Source: a virus. Taken from it: a stretch of DNA of 38,178 nucleotides. The position numbers were made by a program, and so were the translations under genes. This document shows, piece by piece, positions 16,584 through 24,484 of this stretch; position 1 is the first letter of the stretch, and every line of letters starts with the position of its first letter. The notes under the pieces were generated by a model. The model saw nothing but the letters and a program-made list of their open reading frames with translations, had not been told where the DNA came from and searched no databases. The stretch covers positions 1 to 38,178 of the IMG/VR virus record IMGVR_UViG_3300042314_000570; one strand, 5' to 3'.

Positions 16584-17021
16584 ATGAAAATATTAGATAA
16601 ATTTAAAAATTTTAACTATACATACTATGATAATTGTGAAAAACTAGAAACAGAATATAATAGAATGTTTAATATAATTAAATATAGCGGTCATTCAGTA
16701 GGATCAAATGACCACTGGCCATTAGATGCCGGCATCTTGTTAGAAAATGATGATGAGGTTATTGCAGGAGCATTTTTTAATTTTAATAAATTTAAAAGTT
16801 CTATTTTAATACTTGTTATTTTCGTAGAAGAAGAACATAGAAAAAATGGTATCTATACAAAAATGCATTCATTGATTGATGATGTGGGTAATCAAGAAAA
16901 TCGTCATACTGTATATTCATATATACATTCTGCAAATGATTTAATGCAACAACATATTGCAAAAAGTATAGGATATAAAACAGTTATGAATTTAGTAAGT
17001 CGTCCTATTAATAAAGTTTAA
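16584..17021 (+). CDS. GNAT-like acetyltransferase
   Basis: A 145-residue protein with a compact GNAT pattern: DEVIAGAFFNFN strands, ILVIFVEEEHRKNGIYTKMHSLI (motif A with RxxGxxxKM), and a C-terminal QHIAKSIGYKTVMNLV strand-helix-strand. Substrate unknown. A 27-codon fragment similar to its C-terminus is found at 18816-18899, evidence of duplication and decay in this region. It sits between a desaturase and a Rieske oxygenase. Confidence 0.7.
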   Translation: MKILDKFKNFNYTYYDNCEKLETEYNRMFNIIKYSGHSVGSNDHWPLDAGILLENDDEVIAGAFFNFNKFKSSILILVIFVEEEHRKNGIYTKMHSLIDDVGNQENRHTVYSYIHSANDLMQQHIAKSIGYKTVMNLVSRPINKV

Positions 17022-17096
17022 CTTAATTTCCAATTAAATGTTGTTTTTGTATATCAGATATATAAAAATCAAAAATTACATACAAAAACACATCAG

Positions 17097-17104
17097 TATA
17101 AATA
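17097..17104 (+). promoter_or_regulatory. T4-like late promoter TATAAATA 4 nt from ATG
   Basis: Exact late box, four bases (TAAG) before the ATG at 17109. No Shine-Dalgarno can fit, so a late transcript from here would be leaderless. Confidence 0.6.
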
Positions 17105-17108
17105 TAAG

Positions 17109-17915
17109 ATGTTCCTGTCGCATAAAGCATCCATACTACCTAACTCTTATCAAGTATTAGAGCAATTTGACAAAGAAAAAGTCCTTATAAATTCTGACGA
17201 GATTAGTTTGGTTTCAAATATTTGTCCACACCAACAAAGTTTAATTTCAACTAAACATGGTGTAGGTAATCGTGTATGTCCATATCATAATTGGTCTTTT
17301 ACCTTAGAAGGATACCCTATTACATCTGGAAGAACTGAACAATATTGTAAAAATTTACAACCTTTAGAAACAGATAAAGTACATGAGTGGAACAGTTTGT
17401 TGTTTACTACTCAAGTAGATTTTGATATTACTCATAAATTTGATAATATGGTACTAATGGAAAATCGTATTGATGTTGTAAAAGCAAATTACAAAAATGT
17501 CATGGATTTGTTTTTAGATGTAGACCATATTCAAACTGTGCATTCAGGTATATATGACATGATCGGTATTACTGATACTGATGTTGAATGGAAATACTAT
17601 AAGAATGGTAGTGTGCAAACAGTTGCTCAAGGTGCAGTATGGTCAGCAGTATATCCATACACAATGATTGAATGGCAACAAGGATCATTGTTTGTAACTG
17701 TAGCATTACCTGACGGAGATAATTCAACCGTTCACGTTTATAAGTATATGGACCGAGATAGTTCTTCTACCTGGAAACTAAATGAACATGTATGGGAAAC
17801 AGCGTGGGCACAAGATAAAAAACAAGCAGAATTAATTACTAGATTCCCCGAACATAACCTAGAATCTTCAAAATTACATTATAGAGATTTTTTAAGAGAA
17901 AATGGAACTTACTAA
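17109..17915 (+). CDS. Rieske non-haem iron oxygenase-like protein
   Basis: A 268-residue protein. The Rieske [2Fe-2S] site is complete: CPH at 39-41 and CPYH at 57-60. Downstream, NYKNVMDLFLDVDHIQTVHSG (128-147) resembles the catalytic iron site of ring-hydroxylating oxygenases, with candidate ligands His140 and His145. It is shorter than typical alpha subunits (350-450), so it is a compact form; no reductase is seen nearby. The start is fixed because the Rieske site begins only 38 residues in. It overlaps the PP-loop gene by 14 nt. Confidence 0.87.
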   Translation: MFLSHKASILPNSYQVLEQFDKEKVLINSDEISLVSNICPHQQSLISTKHGVGNRVCPYHNWSFTLEGYPITSGRTEQYCKNLQPLETDKVHEWNSLLFTTQVDFDITHKFDNMVLMENRIDVVKANYKNVMDLFLDVDHIQTVHSGIYDMIGITDTDVEWKYYKNGSVQTVAQGAVWSAVYPYTMIEWQQGSLFVTVALPDGDNSTVHVYKYMDRDSSSTWKLNEHVWETAWAQDKKQAELITRFPEHNLESSKLHYRDFLRENGTY

Positions 17916-18819
17916 AAATAATTATCTATTTGGTACCGGTACCGGTGATACCTGGCATGTAAACATAGACCCTCCTACACGTAAAGTAAAAACATATTTT
18001 GAAGAAACATTAGATGCAGTAGAATACGTTTATGCAAACAAAACAGGTAAGTTTCAAGTATTGTATAGTGGTGGTTTAGATAGTCAGTACGTTTGTGAAG
18101 TGTTATTGCATCTTAAGATGGACTTTGATCCGGTGATTATTGAACTCACCGATAATGACGGGAACGTATTGAATCAACATGACATTGTTTATGCATATGA
18201 ATTCTGTAAAGCAAAAAACATAGATCCTGTCATTTTTAAGTTAAATTTTCATGAGTTTGTAAATTCTGGTAAGAACGTTGAGATAGCCGAGTCAGTATCA
18301 TGTTGTTCATTTGCACTACCGGCTACTATGCATGTGGCCAGTCAATTAGATGGATTTACTTTATTAGGTAATGATCCGCCGTATATGCGGTATGAGAAAG
18401 ACAGATACAACGGAATATGGGTATTAGAGGAGCTAGAATACATTCATGGCCTACAGAGATATTATAAAAAATATAATGTCAACGGTTGTCCCTTTTTACT
18501 ATCTTATACCCCCGAAATGATGTTATCATTTTTGTTAGATCCAAGTATAGTTAAATTAGGGACAGGACAATTCCCGGGCAAAACAGGTAGCAACTCTACA
18601 AAGTCGTATGTCTTTAACAACGGTTCTAACTTCAAAATGCCAATATATGACTTTGTGACTAAAAACCGTATAAAGTTAACAGGCTACGAACAGATATATA
18701 ATTCAGAAATTATGCAACACCCTAATATTAAAATTTTTGAAGAATTTACAAAAAAGTGGAATGGGGAATATTTAGAACCATATAGTGACGCAGTAAAAAG
18801 ACTTTCAATCAATCAATGA
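17902..18819 (+). CDS. PP-loop ATPase (asparagine-synthase-like)
   Basis: A 305-residue N-type ATP pyrophosphatase. YSGGLDS at 55-61 is the PP-loop, in a FQVLYSGGLDSQYVCEVLL strand-loop-helix context. This family activates a carboxyl or other group as an adenylate for amide, thio or related transfer; no glutaminase domain is fused. It overlaps the Rieske gene upstream and the next short ORF by ATGA. A second PP-loop protein lies at 20295-21515. Substrate unknown, but two such enzymes plus oxygenases in one operon suggest tailoring of an amino-acid-like molecule. Confidence 0.8.
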   Translation: MELTKNNYLFGTGTGDTWHVNIDPPTRKVKTYFEETLDAVEYVYANKTGKFQVLYSGGLDSQYVCEVLLHLKMDFDPVIIELTDNDGNVLNQHDIVYAYEFCKAKNIDPVIFKLNFHEFVNSGKNVEIAESVSCCSFALPATMHVASQLDGFTLLGNDPPYMRYEKDRYNGIWVLEELEYIHGLQRYYKKYNVNGCPFLLSYTPEMMLSFLLDPSIVKLGTGQFPGKTGSNSTKSYVFNNGSNFKMPIYDFVTKNRIKLTGYEQIYNSEIMQHPNIKIFEEFTKKWNGEYLEPYSDAVKRLSINQ

Positions 18820-18899
18820 ATCAAGTCATGCAGGAACACATTATGAAAAAAATAGGATATGAGACACTAATGAAACTAGTAAAAAGAGAAATAAAATGA
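18816..18899 (+). pseudogene. GNAT C-terminal remnant (27 codons)
   Basis: A short ORF overlapping its neighbours by ATGA at both ends. Its product MNQVMQEHIMKKIGYETLM aligns with DLMQQHIAKSIGYKTVMNL at the C-terminus of the GNAT gene ending at 17021. Only the last strand-helix of the fold is left, so it cannot be an active transferase. Probably a relic of a duplicated GNAT gene that now serves as a translational link. Confidence 0.6.
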
Positions 18900-19618
18900 A
18901 ATTAATTAATGAAAAAATGTACGTTGATCTGTCTGAATATCTAGATATGAGTTCGTTTGATGAATTAGAAGAACAAATTTCTTTTAACATAGCAAAAAAT
19001 TCAAAATACATTGAGCCATCGTACACCCCACAATTTTCTTTGTTGAAGAACCATTTGCCTGGATTCCTAGAGGAAAGAGAAAAGTATAGAAATGATTATC
19101 CGGAATTTAGTATACCTGAATTAAATTGGTATACTAAACTTAAAGGTACTATAACTCTAGGCTCACAGTTGTTATTGAGGGGGAATAAAGGGTATCCTAA
19201 AACTTATCCCTATAAACATCTAAATGAACATAGTGTTAATTTATACCCATATCAAGATTTTAAATTTTTATTTGATTGGATAGAGCAACAAAAATGTTTT
19301 GATGAATATGGTAGAACAATGTTTTGGATTAATGAACCCAACCAAATAACAGCAACTCATACAGATTATGGTGATATCAATCTAGATAGGCGTGATATGT
19401 TTATATGGTTGACTGGTAAGTTCTCTAAGAAAATTCTACTTCAAGATGAACTAGGAACAGTACATGAAATTTCTGGCAGGGCAATGGTGTTCAACACAAT
19501 TAATTGGCATTGTAGCAAAGGACATAGTGATTATGTTTCTTGGAGTCTGCGAATTGATGGTAAATTTAATACTGAATGGGCTAAACGTGTGGGCATTAGT
19601 GAATATTACGGATTATAA
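18896..19618 (+). CDS. 2-oxoglutarate/Fe(II) oxygenase-like protein
   Basis: A 240-residue protein with a double-stranded beta-helix signature in the last third: ATHTDYGD (candidate metal ligands His and Asp, HxD), then FNTINWHCSKGH (distal His) and SWSLRIDG (the Arg that could bind 2-oxoglutarate). Resembles aspartyl/asparaginyl hydroxylase-type enzymes. It would hydroxylate a small molecule or peptide; target unknown. Start overlaps the preceding remnant; next gene follows after 3 nt. Confidence 0.7.
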   Translation: MKLINEKMYVDLSEYLDMSSFDELEEQISFNIAKNSKYIEPSYTPQFSLLKNHLPGFLEEREKYRNDYPEFSIPELNWYTKLKGTITLGSQLLLRGNKGYPKTYPYKHLNEHSVNLYPYQDFKFLFDWIEQQKCFDEYGRTMFWINEPNQITATHTDYGDINLDRRDMFIWLTGKFSKKILLQDELGTVHEISGRAMVFNTINWHCSKGHSDYVSWSLRIDGKFNTEWAKRVGISEYYGL

Positions 19619-19621
19619 GAA

Positions 19622-20275
19622 ATGAAAACAACATTAGACATTACTATTCCTAGCTGGATGTATCCTATGGAATTACATATTCTTTCGTCATTAGCCGGCT
19701 TTGTTCCTGAAAATGGTTCTATATTAGAAGTGGGTTGTTTCCTAGGTGGTTCAACTGCGGCTCTTTATAAAGGTAAAAAACCGTCTGTTAGTCTTGATGT
19801 AGTTGACAGTTTCAAGATGGTAAATTCTGAAAAGTTTTTTTATCTTTCTATTGAACAAATGAACTTTGTATCGGGTAGTATTGATATGTTTAACTCTGCA
19901 AAAGAAATTGCTAAGACCAGTGACTGGCATGAAGCTTTTAAGTTTTGTATAGGTGATGAAATATATAATAATTTAAATGTATACCCAATGCTCAGTAAAG
20001 ATTTTGAAAAATCAAAGACATATAATCTCACCTTTATAGACGCATCGCATACATATGATGATATGATTTATGACATAGAGAAATTTCGTTCCGATTCTGA
20101 ATTGTTAATTGGTGATGATTTTTATAGTAAATACCCCGGCGTGGCTACCGCACTGAGTGAAGCTAGACAAGCAAAGACACTTATAGTTTTTGAAAATACT
20201 AAACTATGGGCGCTAGTTCCTAAACAGGGATATTGGAAAGAGATATTTAAGAACAACAATATGTTGTTCTTGTAG
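19622..20275 (+). CDS. Class I SAM methyltransferase (TylF/Methyltransf_24-like)
   Basis: A 217-residue Rossmann-fold methyltransferase. ILEVGCFLGGSTAAL at about 35-49 is the SAM-binding glycine motif, followed by VSLDVVDSF (acidic residue after strand 2) and LTFIDASHTYDDMIYDIEKF, LLIGDDFYSKYPGV, which match the macrocin-O-methyltransferase-like family with metal-binding Asp residues. Likely methylates a hydroxyl on a small molecule. It ends in TAG, a normal stop, showing TAG is not globally recoded here. Confidence 0.82.
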   Translation: MKTTLDITIPSWMYPMELHILSSLAGFVPENGSILEVGCFLGGSTAALYKGKKPSVSLDVVDSFKMVNSEKFFYLSIEQMNFVSGSIDMFNSAKEIAKTSDWHEAFKFCIGDEIYNNLNVYPMLSKDFEKSKTYNLTFIDASHTYDDMIYDIEKFRSDSELLIGDDFYSKYPGVATALSEARQAKTLIVFENTKLWALVPKQGYWKEIFKNNNMLFL

Positions 20276-20294
20276 ACTACAGGTTGTACAACAC

Positions 20295-21515
20295 ATGAAC
20301 ACAAAATTAGGTTATTATAAAGTAGGACATCATATATTCTACAACAAATTACAGGCTATATTGTATGCTAATCCCACTAAGGCGGACATCACTTGGCATT
20401 TTAATAACGAAATTTTTGACAAGTATGATTGGACAATTGAGCCACCCGTGTCACTAGAGATGTTGTATGCAGAACGTGCTAGGCAAATCCGAGAACAGTT
20501 TGATTATGTTATTGTAATGGCTAGCGGCGGTGCTGACAGTACCAACGTTGTAAAAAGTTTTTTAAACAACAACATTCGCATAGATGAAATAGTTGCGGCC
20601 GCCCCTATTAGTGGATTAAAAAATTGGCAAGTAAATCTTAATGACAAATCCGCAAATAACACTATTACTGAAACTATAGTATCACAGTTACCTTTCTTAG
20701 ATAGTATTTCTAAAACTCATCCTAACATTAAACTTTCTATACATGATTACTTTGAAGATATCTTAGAGATGAAAACAGATGAATGGATCTATGAGTCAGC
20801 CTCACACTGGATACATTTTTCAGGGGCTACTAGACATTCACTAGATAAGTTCACTCACATCAAAAATTTAGCCGAAGCAGGTAAAAAAATAGGAGTAGTA
20901 TATGGCATTGATAAACCTATAATATGTAGGGGAGAGTCGGGAAACTTATATACCGTTGTTGCAGACCCTTTAGTAAACATTATATGCCCTCATTTTAAAG
21001 AAAAATATACTAACGTAGAGTCTATAATGTTTTATTATTCTCCTGATTTACCTGAGATAATGATTAAGCAAGCGCATGAAGTATGCCGTTGGAATTACAG
21101 ACCCGAGAATGCTCACGTAAAAGCCATGTTATGGGACAGGTCTAAACCTCTTGCATTCAATGCTAGCGTTGAAAGGGGAAGCAATTGGCAACGTTCTATT
21201 ATCCCGTGTATCTATCCTGCTTTTAAAGACTATCATAAAAACTGGCAAGCCCTTAAACAAGGTATGGGTTTCAAGGGTGGCTTTCAAATGGATGATTGGC
21301 TTATAAAGTTACATGGGAAAGAAAGAATTGTTCAACAGGTAGAGTCTGATTTAAATTTGTTTACTAGTAAAATAGATTCAAAGTATAAACATGATGAAAA
21401 TGACGGGTTTGTCAGATTTTATCATTACTGGAGAATTGGGCATGAAAATAATTTTAAACCACACCCGGTTGAAGATATAAATATTGCTTCTACAGACATA
21501 CTGTTTAAAACTTAA
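20295..21515 (+). CDS. PP-loop ATPase-like protein, second copy
   Basis: A 406-residue protein. YVIVMASGGADSTNVVKSFL carries SGGADS at 77-82, the PP-loop of N-type ATP pyrophosphatases. The rest does not closely match the 305-residue PP-loop protein two genes upstream, so the two may act on different substrates. A GESGNLYTVVADPLVN stretch lies in the middle. No glutaminase or ligase domain recognised. Forms the end of the tight gene string that starts at 17109. Confidence 0.72.
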   Translation: MNTKLGYYKVGHHIFYNKLQAILYANPTKADITWHFNNEIFDKYDWTIEPPVSLEMLYAERARQIREQFDYVIVMASGGADSTNVVKSFLNNNIRIDEIVAAAPISGLKNWQVNLNDKSANNTITETIVSQLPFLDSISKTHPNIKLSIHDYFEDILEMKTDEWIYESASHWIHFSGATRHSLDKFTHIKNLAEAGKKIGVVYGIDKPIICRGESGNLYTVVADPLVNIICPHFKEKYTNVESIMFYYSPDLPEIMIKQAHEVCRWNYRPENAHVKAMLWDRSKPLAFNASVERGSNWQRSIIPCIYPAFKDYHKNWQALKQGMGFKGGFQMDDWLIKLHGKERIVQQVESDLNLFTSKIDSKYKHDENDGFVRFYHYWRIGHENNFKPHPVEDINIASTDILFKT

Positions 21516-21535
21516 CTTATAGAAAAAATGAAAAA

Positions 21536-22432
21536 ATGAAAAAAATATTCACAATCTTGCTGATGATGTGCATTACAGCTTCAGCCTTCGCACAAAAAAT
21601 TGTTCCAATATACTGGCCTTTCTCTCCAGCCAGTTCACAATCAAATATGGTTCGTGCGGTAATAGAGAGTGCAAATGCTCAACAAAACAAATATCAATTT
21701 GTGTTTCAAAATAGACCAGGCGCTGGAGGCGCAGTTGCCGCACTTGCCGTAAAAGATTCTAAAGAATTATCAGTACTAGCTACTACAAGTAGTTTTTATA
21801 TTAGACCGTTACTATATAAAGATAGTCATCATACAGACGATTTTGAATTGGTTACTCCGTTTTGTAACGCACAGCCGCTAGCAATTTTTTCCAAAAAGAT
21901 AAACAAATTATCTGATGTTCAACATCGTGATATAACAATTGGTGTCAATCCAGGTTCTATCACTTCATTAATAACAAGATCACTTAAACGTGAAAATCCT
22001 GAATTTAGCATAACCGAAGTACCTTATAAGGGAACACCTGAGGCAACAACTGATATGCTAGGAGGACACATTGATGGTAGCGTGGATTGGATGGGTCCCA
22101 GTGTCACTGCAAGATTTACTAATGATGTTAAAGTTGTAGGTGTGACAGGAACTCGCAACGTCAACGGTCACCAAACATTCCAATCACTAAAAATTAAAGG
22201 ATTAGAGAATATCACTGTAGGTCACTATTTCTTTGTTAATAAAACAGTTGACGATGCTACTAGGCAAGAACTGCACAAGATATTAAGTGATGCACTAACT
22301 GAAAAACCTAAATCAATCTGTGAAATTGACTTTGGTCAATTAGTAAAGACTCCGTACAAACAATTAGATTCAGTGAATCAAACAAATAAAATTAATTGGG
22401 AAAAACTAACTGCAGGAATTCCTAAGGAATAA
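21536..22432 (+). CDS. Bug-family (TTT) periplasmic substrate-binding protein
   Basis: A 298-residue secreted protein. A classical signal peptide (MKKIFTILLMMCITASAFAQ, cleavage expected after AFA) is followed by the Bug/TctC fold: NRPGAGGAVAA near 60-70 and the YKGTPEATTDMLGGHIDG ligand-binding segment near 160-178. Bug proteins capture carboxylates or related small molecules in the periplasm and are hugely expanded in Burkholderiales. No transporter subunits are encoded nearby, so it is an orphan receptor or scavenger. Slightly shorter than the usual 320-330 residues. Confidence 0.9.
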   Translation: MKKIFTILLMMCITASAFAQKIVPIYWPFSPASSQSNMVRAVIESANAQQNKYQFVFQNRPGAGGAVAALAVKDSKELSVLATTSSFYIRPLLYKDSHHTDDFELVTPFCNAQPLAIFSKKINKLSDVQHRDITIGVNPGSITSLITRSLKRENPEFSITEVPYKGTPEATTDMLGGHIDGSVDWMGPSVTARFTNDVKVVGVTGTRNVNGHQTFQSLKIKGLENITVGHYFFVNKTVDDATRQELHKILSDALTEKPKSICEIDFGQLVKTPYKQLDSVNQTNKINWEKLTAGIPKE

Positions 22433-22435
22433 AGG

Positions 22436-22443
22436 CATAAATA
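22436..22443 (+). promoter_or_regulatory. Late-like box CATAAATA
   Basis: One mismatch to the T4 late box, 21 nt before the ATG at 22465, with AAGGA in the short leader. Normal spacing. Confidence 0.45.
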
Positions 22444-22464
22444 GTATAAAATAAGGAAAATATT

Positions 22465-22767
22465 ATGGCTCTAGAAATTACTCAAATTTTTATCAAACTT
22501 AGTGCAGACGTGCCATGGTTTATTGATACTTTGCCCGCATCCCACATTGAATATATAAGAGAAAAATATGTTGCTACTGGGAAACTGACAGGTGCAACTA
22601 CAAGAGTTGATGATTTGACGTTAAAGCAAACGTTTATATTCACAACTTTAGAAGATCGGGAAGAGTTTATAAATGACCCATATATGCAAGAAAAAGCATC
22701 ACAACGTGCTGTCTATAATGACGAGAATCAAATATATTTGATTGATGATTCATTGAATGCTGAATAA
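22465..22767 (+). CDS. Small conserved protein, possible ferredoxin-like fold
   Basis: A 100-residue acidic protein (ITQIFIKLSADVPWF at the start, QTFIFTTLEDREEFINDP later). The beta-alpha-beta pattern with an Arg/Glu-rich helix could be a dimeric alpha-beta barrel, but I do not recognise a family. It has its own late-like box and Shine-Dalgarno, so it is expressed separately from the Bug gene. It faces the minus-strand ACP operon across a hairpin. Confidence 0.6.
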   Translation: MALEITQIFIKLSADVPWFIDTLPASHIEYIREKYVATGKLTGATTRVDDLTLKQTFIFTTLEDREEFINDPYMQEKASQRAVYNDENQIYLIDDSLNAE

Positions 22768-22777
22768 TCATCACTTC

Positions 22778-22802
22778 TCGGGTGATAGACTATAACACCC
22801 GA
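22778..22802. terminator. Hairpin between convergent operons
   Basis: TCGGGTG and CACCCGA pair over an 11-nt loop in the 40-nt gap between two convergent genes. There is no strong T-run on either side, so it may act as a weak or Rho-assisted bidirectional terminator. Confidence 0.4.
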
Positions 22803-22807
22803 CGATA

Positions 22808-23437
22808 TTATATATCCAATGTGCCTTTGTAATCGTCGTATCCGAGTTTTCTAAGTTGTTCAACTCTGTACTTTTGATCTAAGACAAACAATCGCACTAG
22901 TAGATCATAGGATTGTGTAGGTGATCTGTATGCATCAAACAATGGTATTCCAGAAGTTTCTCCTTTAGGAATTATTAACTCATCGTAGCAATTATACCTA
23001 TTCAATAGGGTGCTGTGTTTGCACATAATTTTATATCGTATGTTATGTGCAGACTCTTTATTTAAAGACCAGAATTTATAGTATCCTTTAGACTCCATTA
23101 GACTCATTATCATGTCTAGTGCAGGTGCAATAATAGGAGCAGTTTTATTGTAGTGATTGTGCTGTGCTACACTACTAAGACCATTCCAACGCCATGCAAG
23201 TAATTGAGGAACTTCAAACGCTTGATAGGATGCTATCGGTTTACTTTCGTCATCAAACACTACCGCAACGTGCATCAGACCTTCTATCATTTTCTGTTTG
23301 GTAGTGCTAATGATCTTTTCCTGCGAATCTTCTGTAATTACTGTCCCTAATGCGCTGCGGCCAACGGCGTACGTGACACGTAAGTAATCAATTTCGTCTG
23401 GGGTGATAAATCTTGTAGTGTTCATAGTATCAAACAT
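22808..23437 (-). CDS. GNAT-like putative acyltransferase beside ACP
   Basis: A 209-residue protein with GNAT-like strands (MHVAVVFDDESKPIASYQAF), a central HYNKTAPIIAPALDMIMSLM helix region and YYKFWSLN strand. It overlaps the acyl carrier protein gene by 8 nt, the tightest link in this operon. By analogy with ACP-dependent GNAT-fold N-acyltransferases (LuxI, N-acyl amino acid synthases) it could move the ACP-bound chain onto an amine; this is inference from fold pattern and context. Last gene of the minus-strand operon. Confidence 0.5.
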   Translation of the reverse strand: MFDTMNTTRFITPDEIDYLRVTYAVGRSALGTVITEDSQEKIISTTKQKMIEGLMHVAVVFDDESKPIASYQAFEVPQLLAWRWNGLSSVAQHNHYNKTAPIIAPALDMIMSLMESKGYYKFWSLNKESAHNIRYKIMCKHSTLLNRYNCYDELIIPKGETSGIPLFDAYRSPTQSYDLLVRLFVLDQKYRVEQLRKLGYDDYKGTLDI

Positions 23438-23666
23438 TTAAAGAATTGATATAGTCATATAATTTTTGCACAGTGTCTAGTTCTTCGGCGATTTCTTCTG
23501 GGACTTCTATACCATACTTATCTTCTAGAATCAGTACCAGTTCAATGATATCTAAACTGTCACCTTTAAAGTCTTTTATAAACGAACTATCGTTTTTAAC
23601 TTCATCTTCACTTATTCTGTAATGTTTAGCTATAATAGCTCTTACTTTATTTTCTGCATCTTTCAT
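23430..23666 (-). CDS. Acyl carrier protein
   Basis: A 78-residue acidic four-helix carrier protein. FKGDSLDIIELV holds Ser37, the phosphopantetheine attachment site (GDSLD), at the start of helix 2, followed by LEDKYGIEVPEE, the typical recognition helix. Length and charge are those of free-standing ACPs. ATGA overlap with the desaturase upstream and overlap with the GNAT-like gene downstream. The holo-ACP synthase needed to activate it is encoded divergently at 25524. Confidence 0.95.
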   Translation of the reverse strand: MKDAENKVRAIIAKHYRISEDEVKNDSSFIKDFKGDSLDIIELVLILEDKYGIEVPEEIAEELDTVQKLYDYINSLNV

Positions 23667-24466
23667 TTTGTTTTACTCTTTTCTATTAACGGAATGAACC
23701 ATTTTGCTGTATCAAATTCGCCTTTTTTATGAGCATGATTATAATTGCCTGGCTGAGCATGATGATTATTATGAAGGCCGTGCCCTAGTGTAATCCAGTT
23801 AAGCCAGGTGATATTTTGACTATTGTCTCTACCCTGGTAGTTCTGATAACTCCATTTGTGTTTGTAGTGACCGAATGTATTGGCTATAGACAGCAAATGA
23901 AACTCTAGAACTGTGGCAGCACTGACAATGAACACTGCAAGTCTCCAATCTATTAACGCTAACAGCAACCAGCATGCCCAATAAATTTTATAGTTATGAT
24001 TATGAAAAACTTTAAGATATGGGTCTTTCATCATGTCTTTAACAGCCCATATTTTGTCTTTGGCCAGGTCAAATTTGTGGTTCTGCCATAATAGATAGCT
24101 CCACCAAAGACCTTTTATAGGTGAATGCGGATCTAATTCTGTATCGCTATGCGGATGATGATATCCTACGTGTATAACTTTCACGTTCATTGCACTGCCA
24201 GCACCTGACAATAAACCGAAAAATGCGCCCAATCTAGCTATCCAGGTATATGTCTCAAAAGATTTATGACAATAGTATCTGTGAACAAAGATACCATATC
24301 CTATATGGCCGAATAGAAACCATGCAGGGTATATTATCATTAACCAGAGCCAATTGGTAGCACCAGTGAACACAGATGCTATACCAACCAACGTCAAAAT
24401 GTGTGCTGGTATGGTAACCCGTCTGAGATTCGCCCCCAAGCTATTCCAAAAATTTAATATTTTCAT
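23663..24466 (-). CDS. Membrane fatty acid desaturase, second copy
   Basis: A 267-residue membrane desaturase with the three histidine boxes HRYYCH (about 62-67), HVGYHH (99-104) and HNNHH (232-236), and hydrophobic segments around 20-55, 80-92 and 160-195. I take the ATG at 24466, with SD-like GGTGA upstream, over the GTG at 24475. Its place directly before the ACP gene (ATGA overlap) suggests a substrate in the same acyl pathway. It differs widely from the desaturase at 15786-16562, so the two probably have different positional or substrate specificities. Confidence 0.92.
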   Translation of the reverse strand: MKILNFWNSLGANLRRVTIPAHILTLVGIASVFTGATNWLWLMIIYPAWFLFGHIGYGIFVHRYYCHKSFETYTWIARLGAFFGLLSGAGSAMNVKVIHVGYHHPHSDTELDPHSPIKGLWWSYLLWQNHKFDLAKDKIWAVKDMMKDPYLKVFHNHNYKIYWACWLLLALIDWRLAVFIVSAATVLEFHLLSIANTFGHYKHKWSYQNYQGRDNSQNITWLNWITLGHGLHNNHHAQPGNYNHAHKKGEFDTAKWFIPLIEKSKTK

Positions 24467-24484
24467 TATATTCACCGCAGTTGT

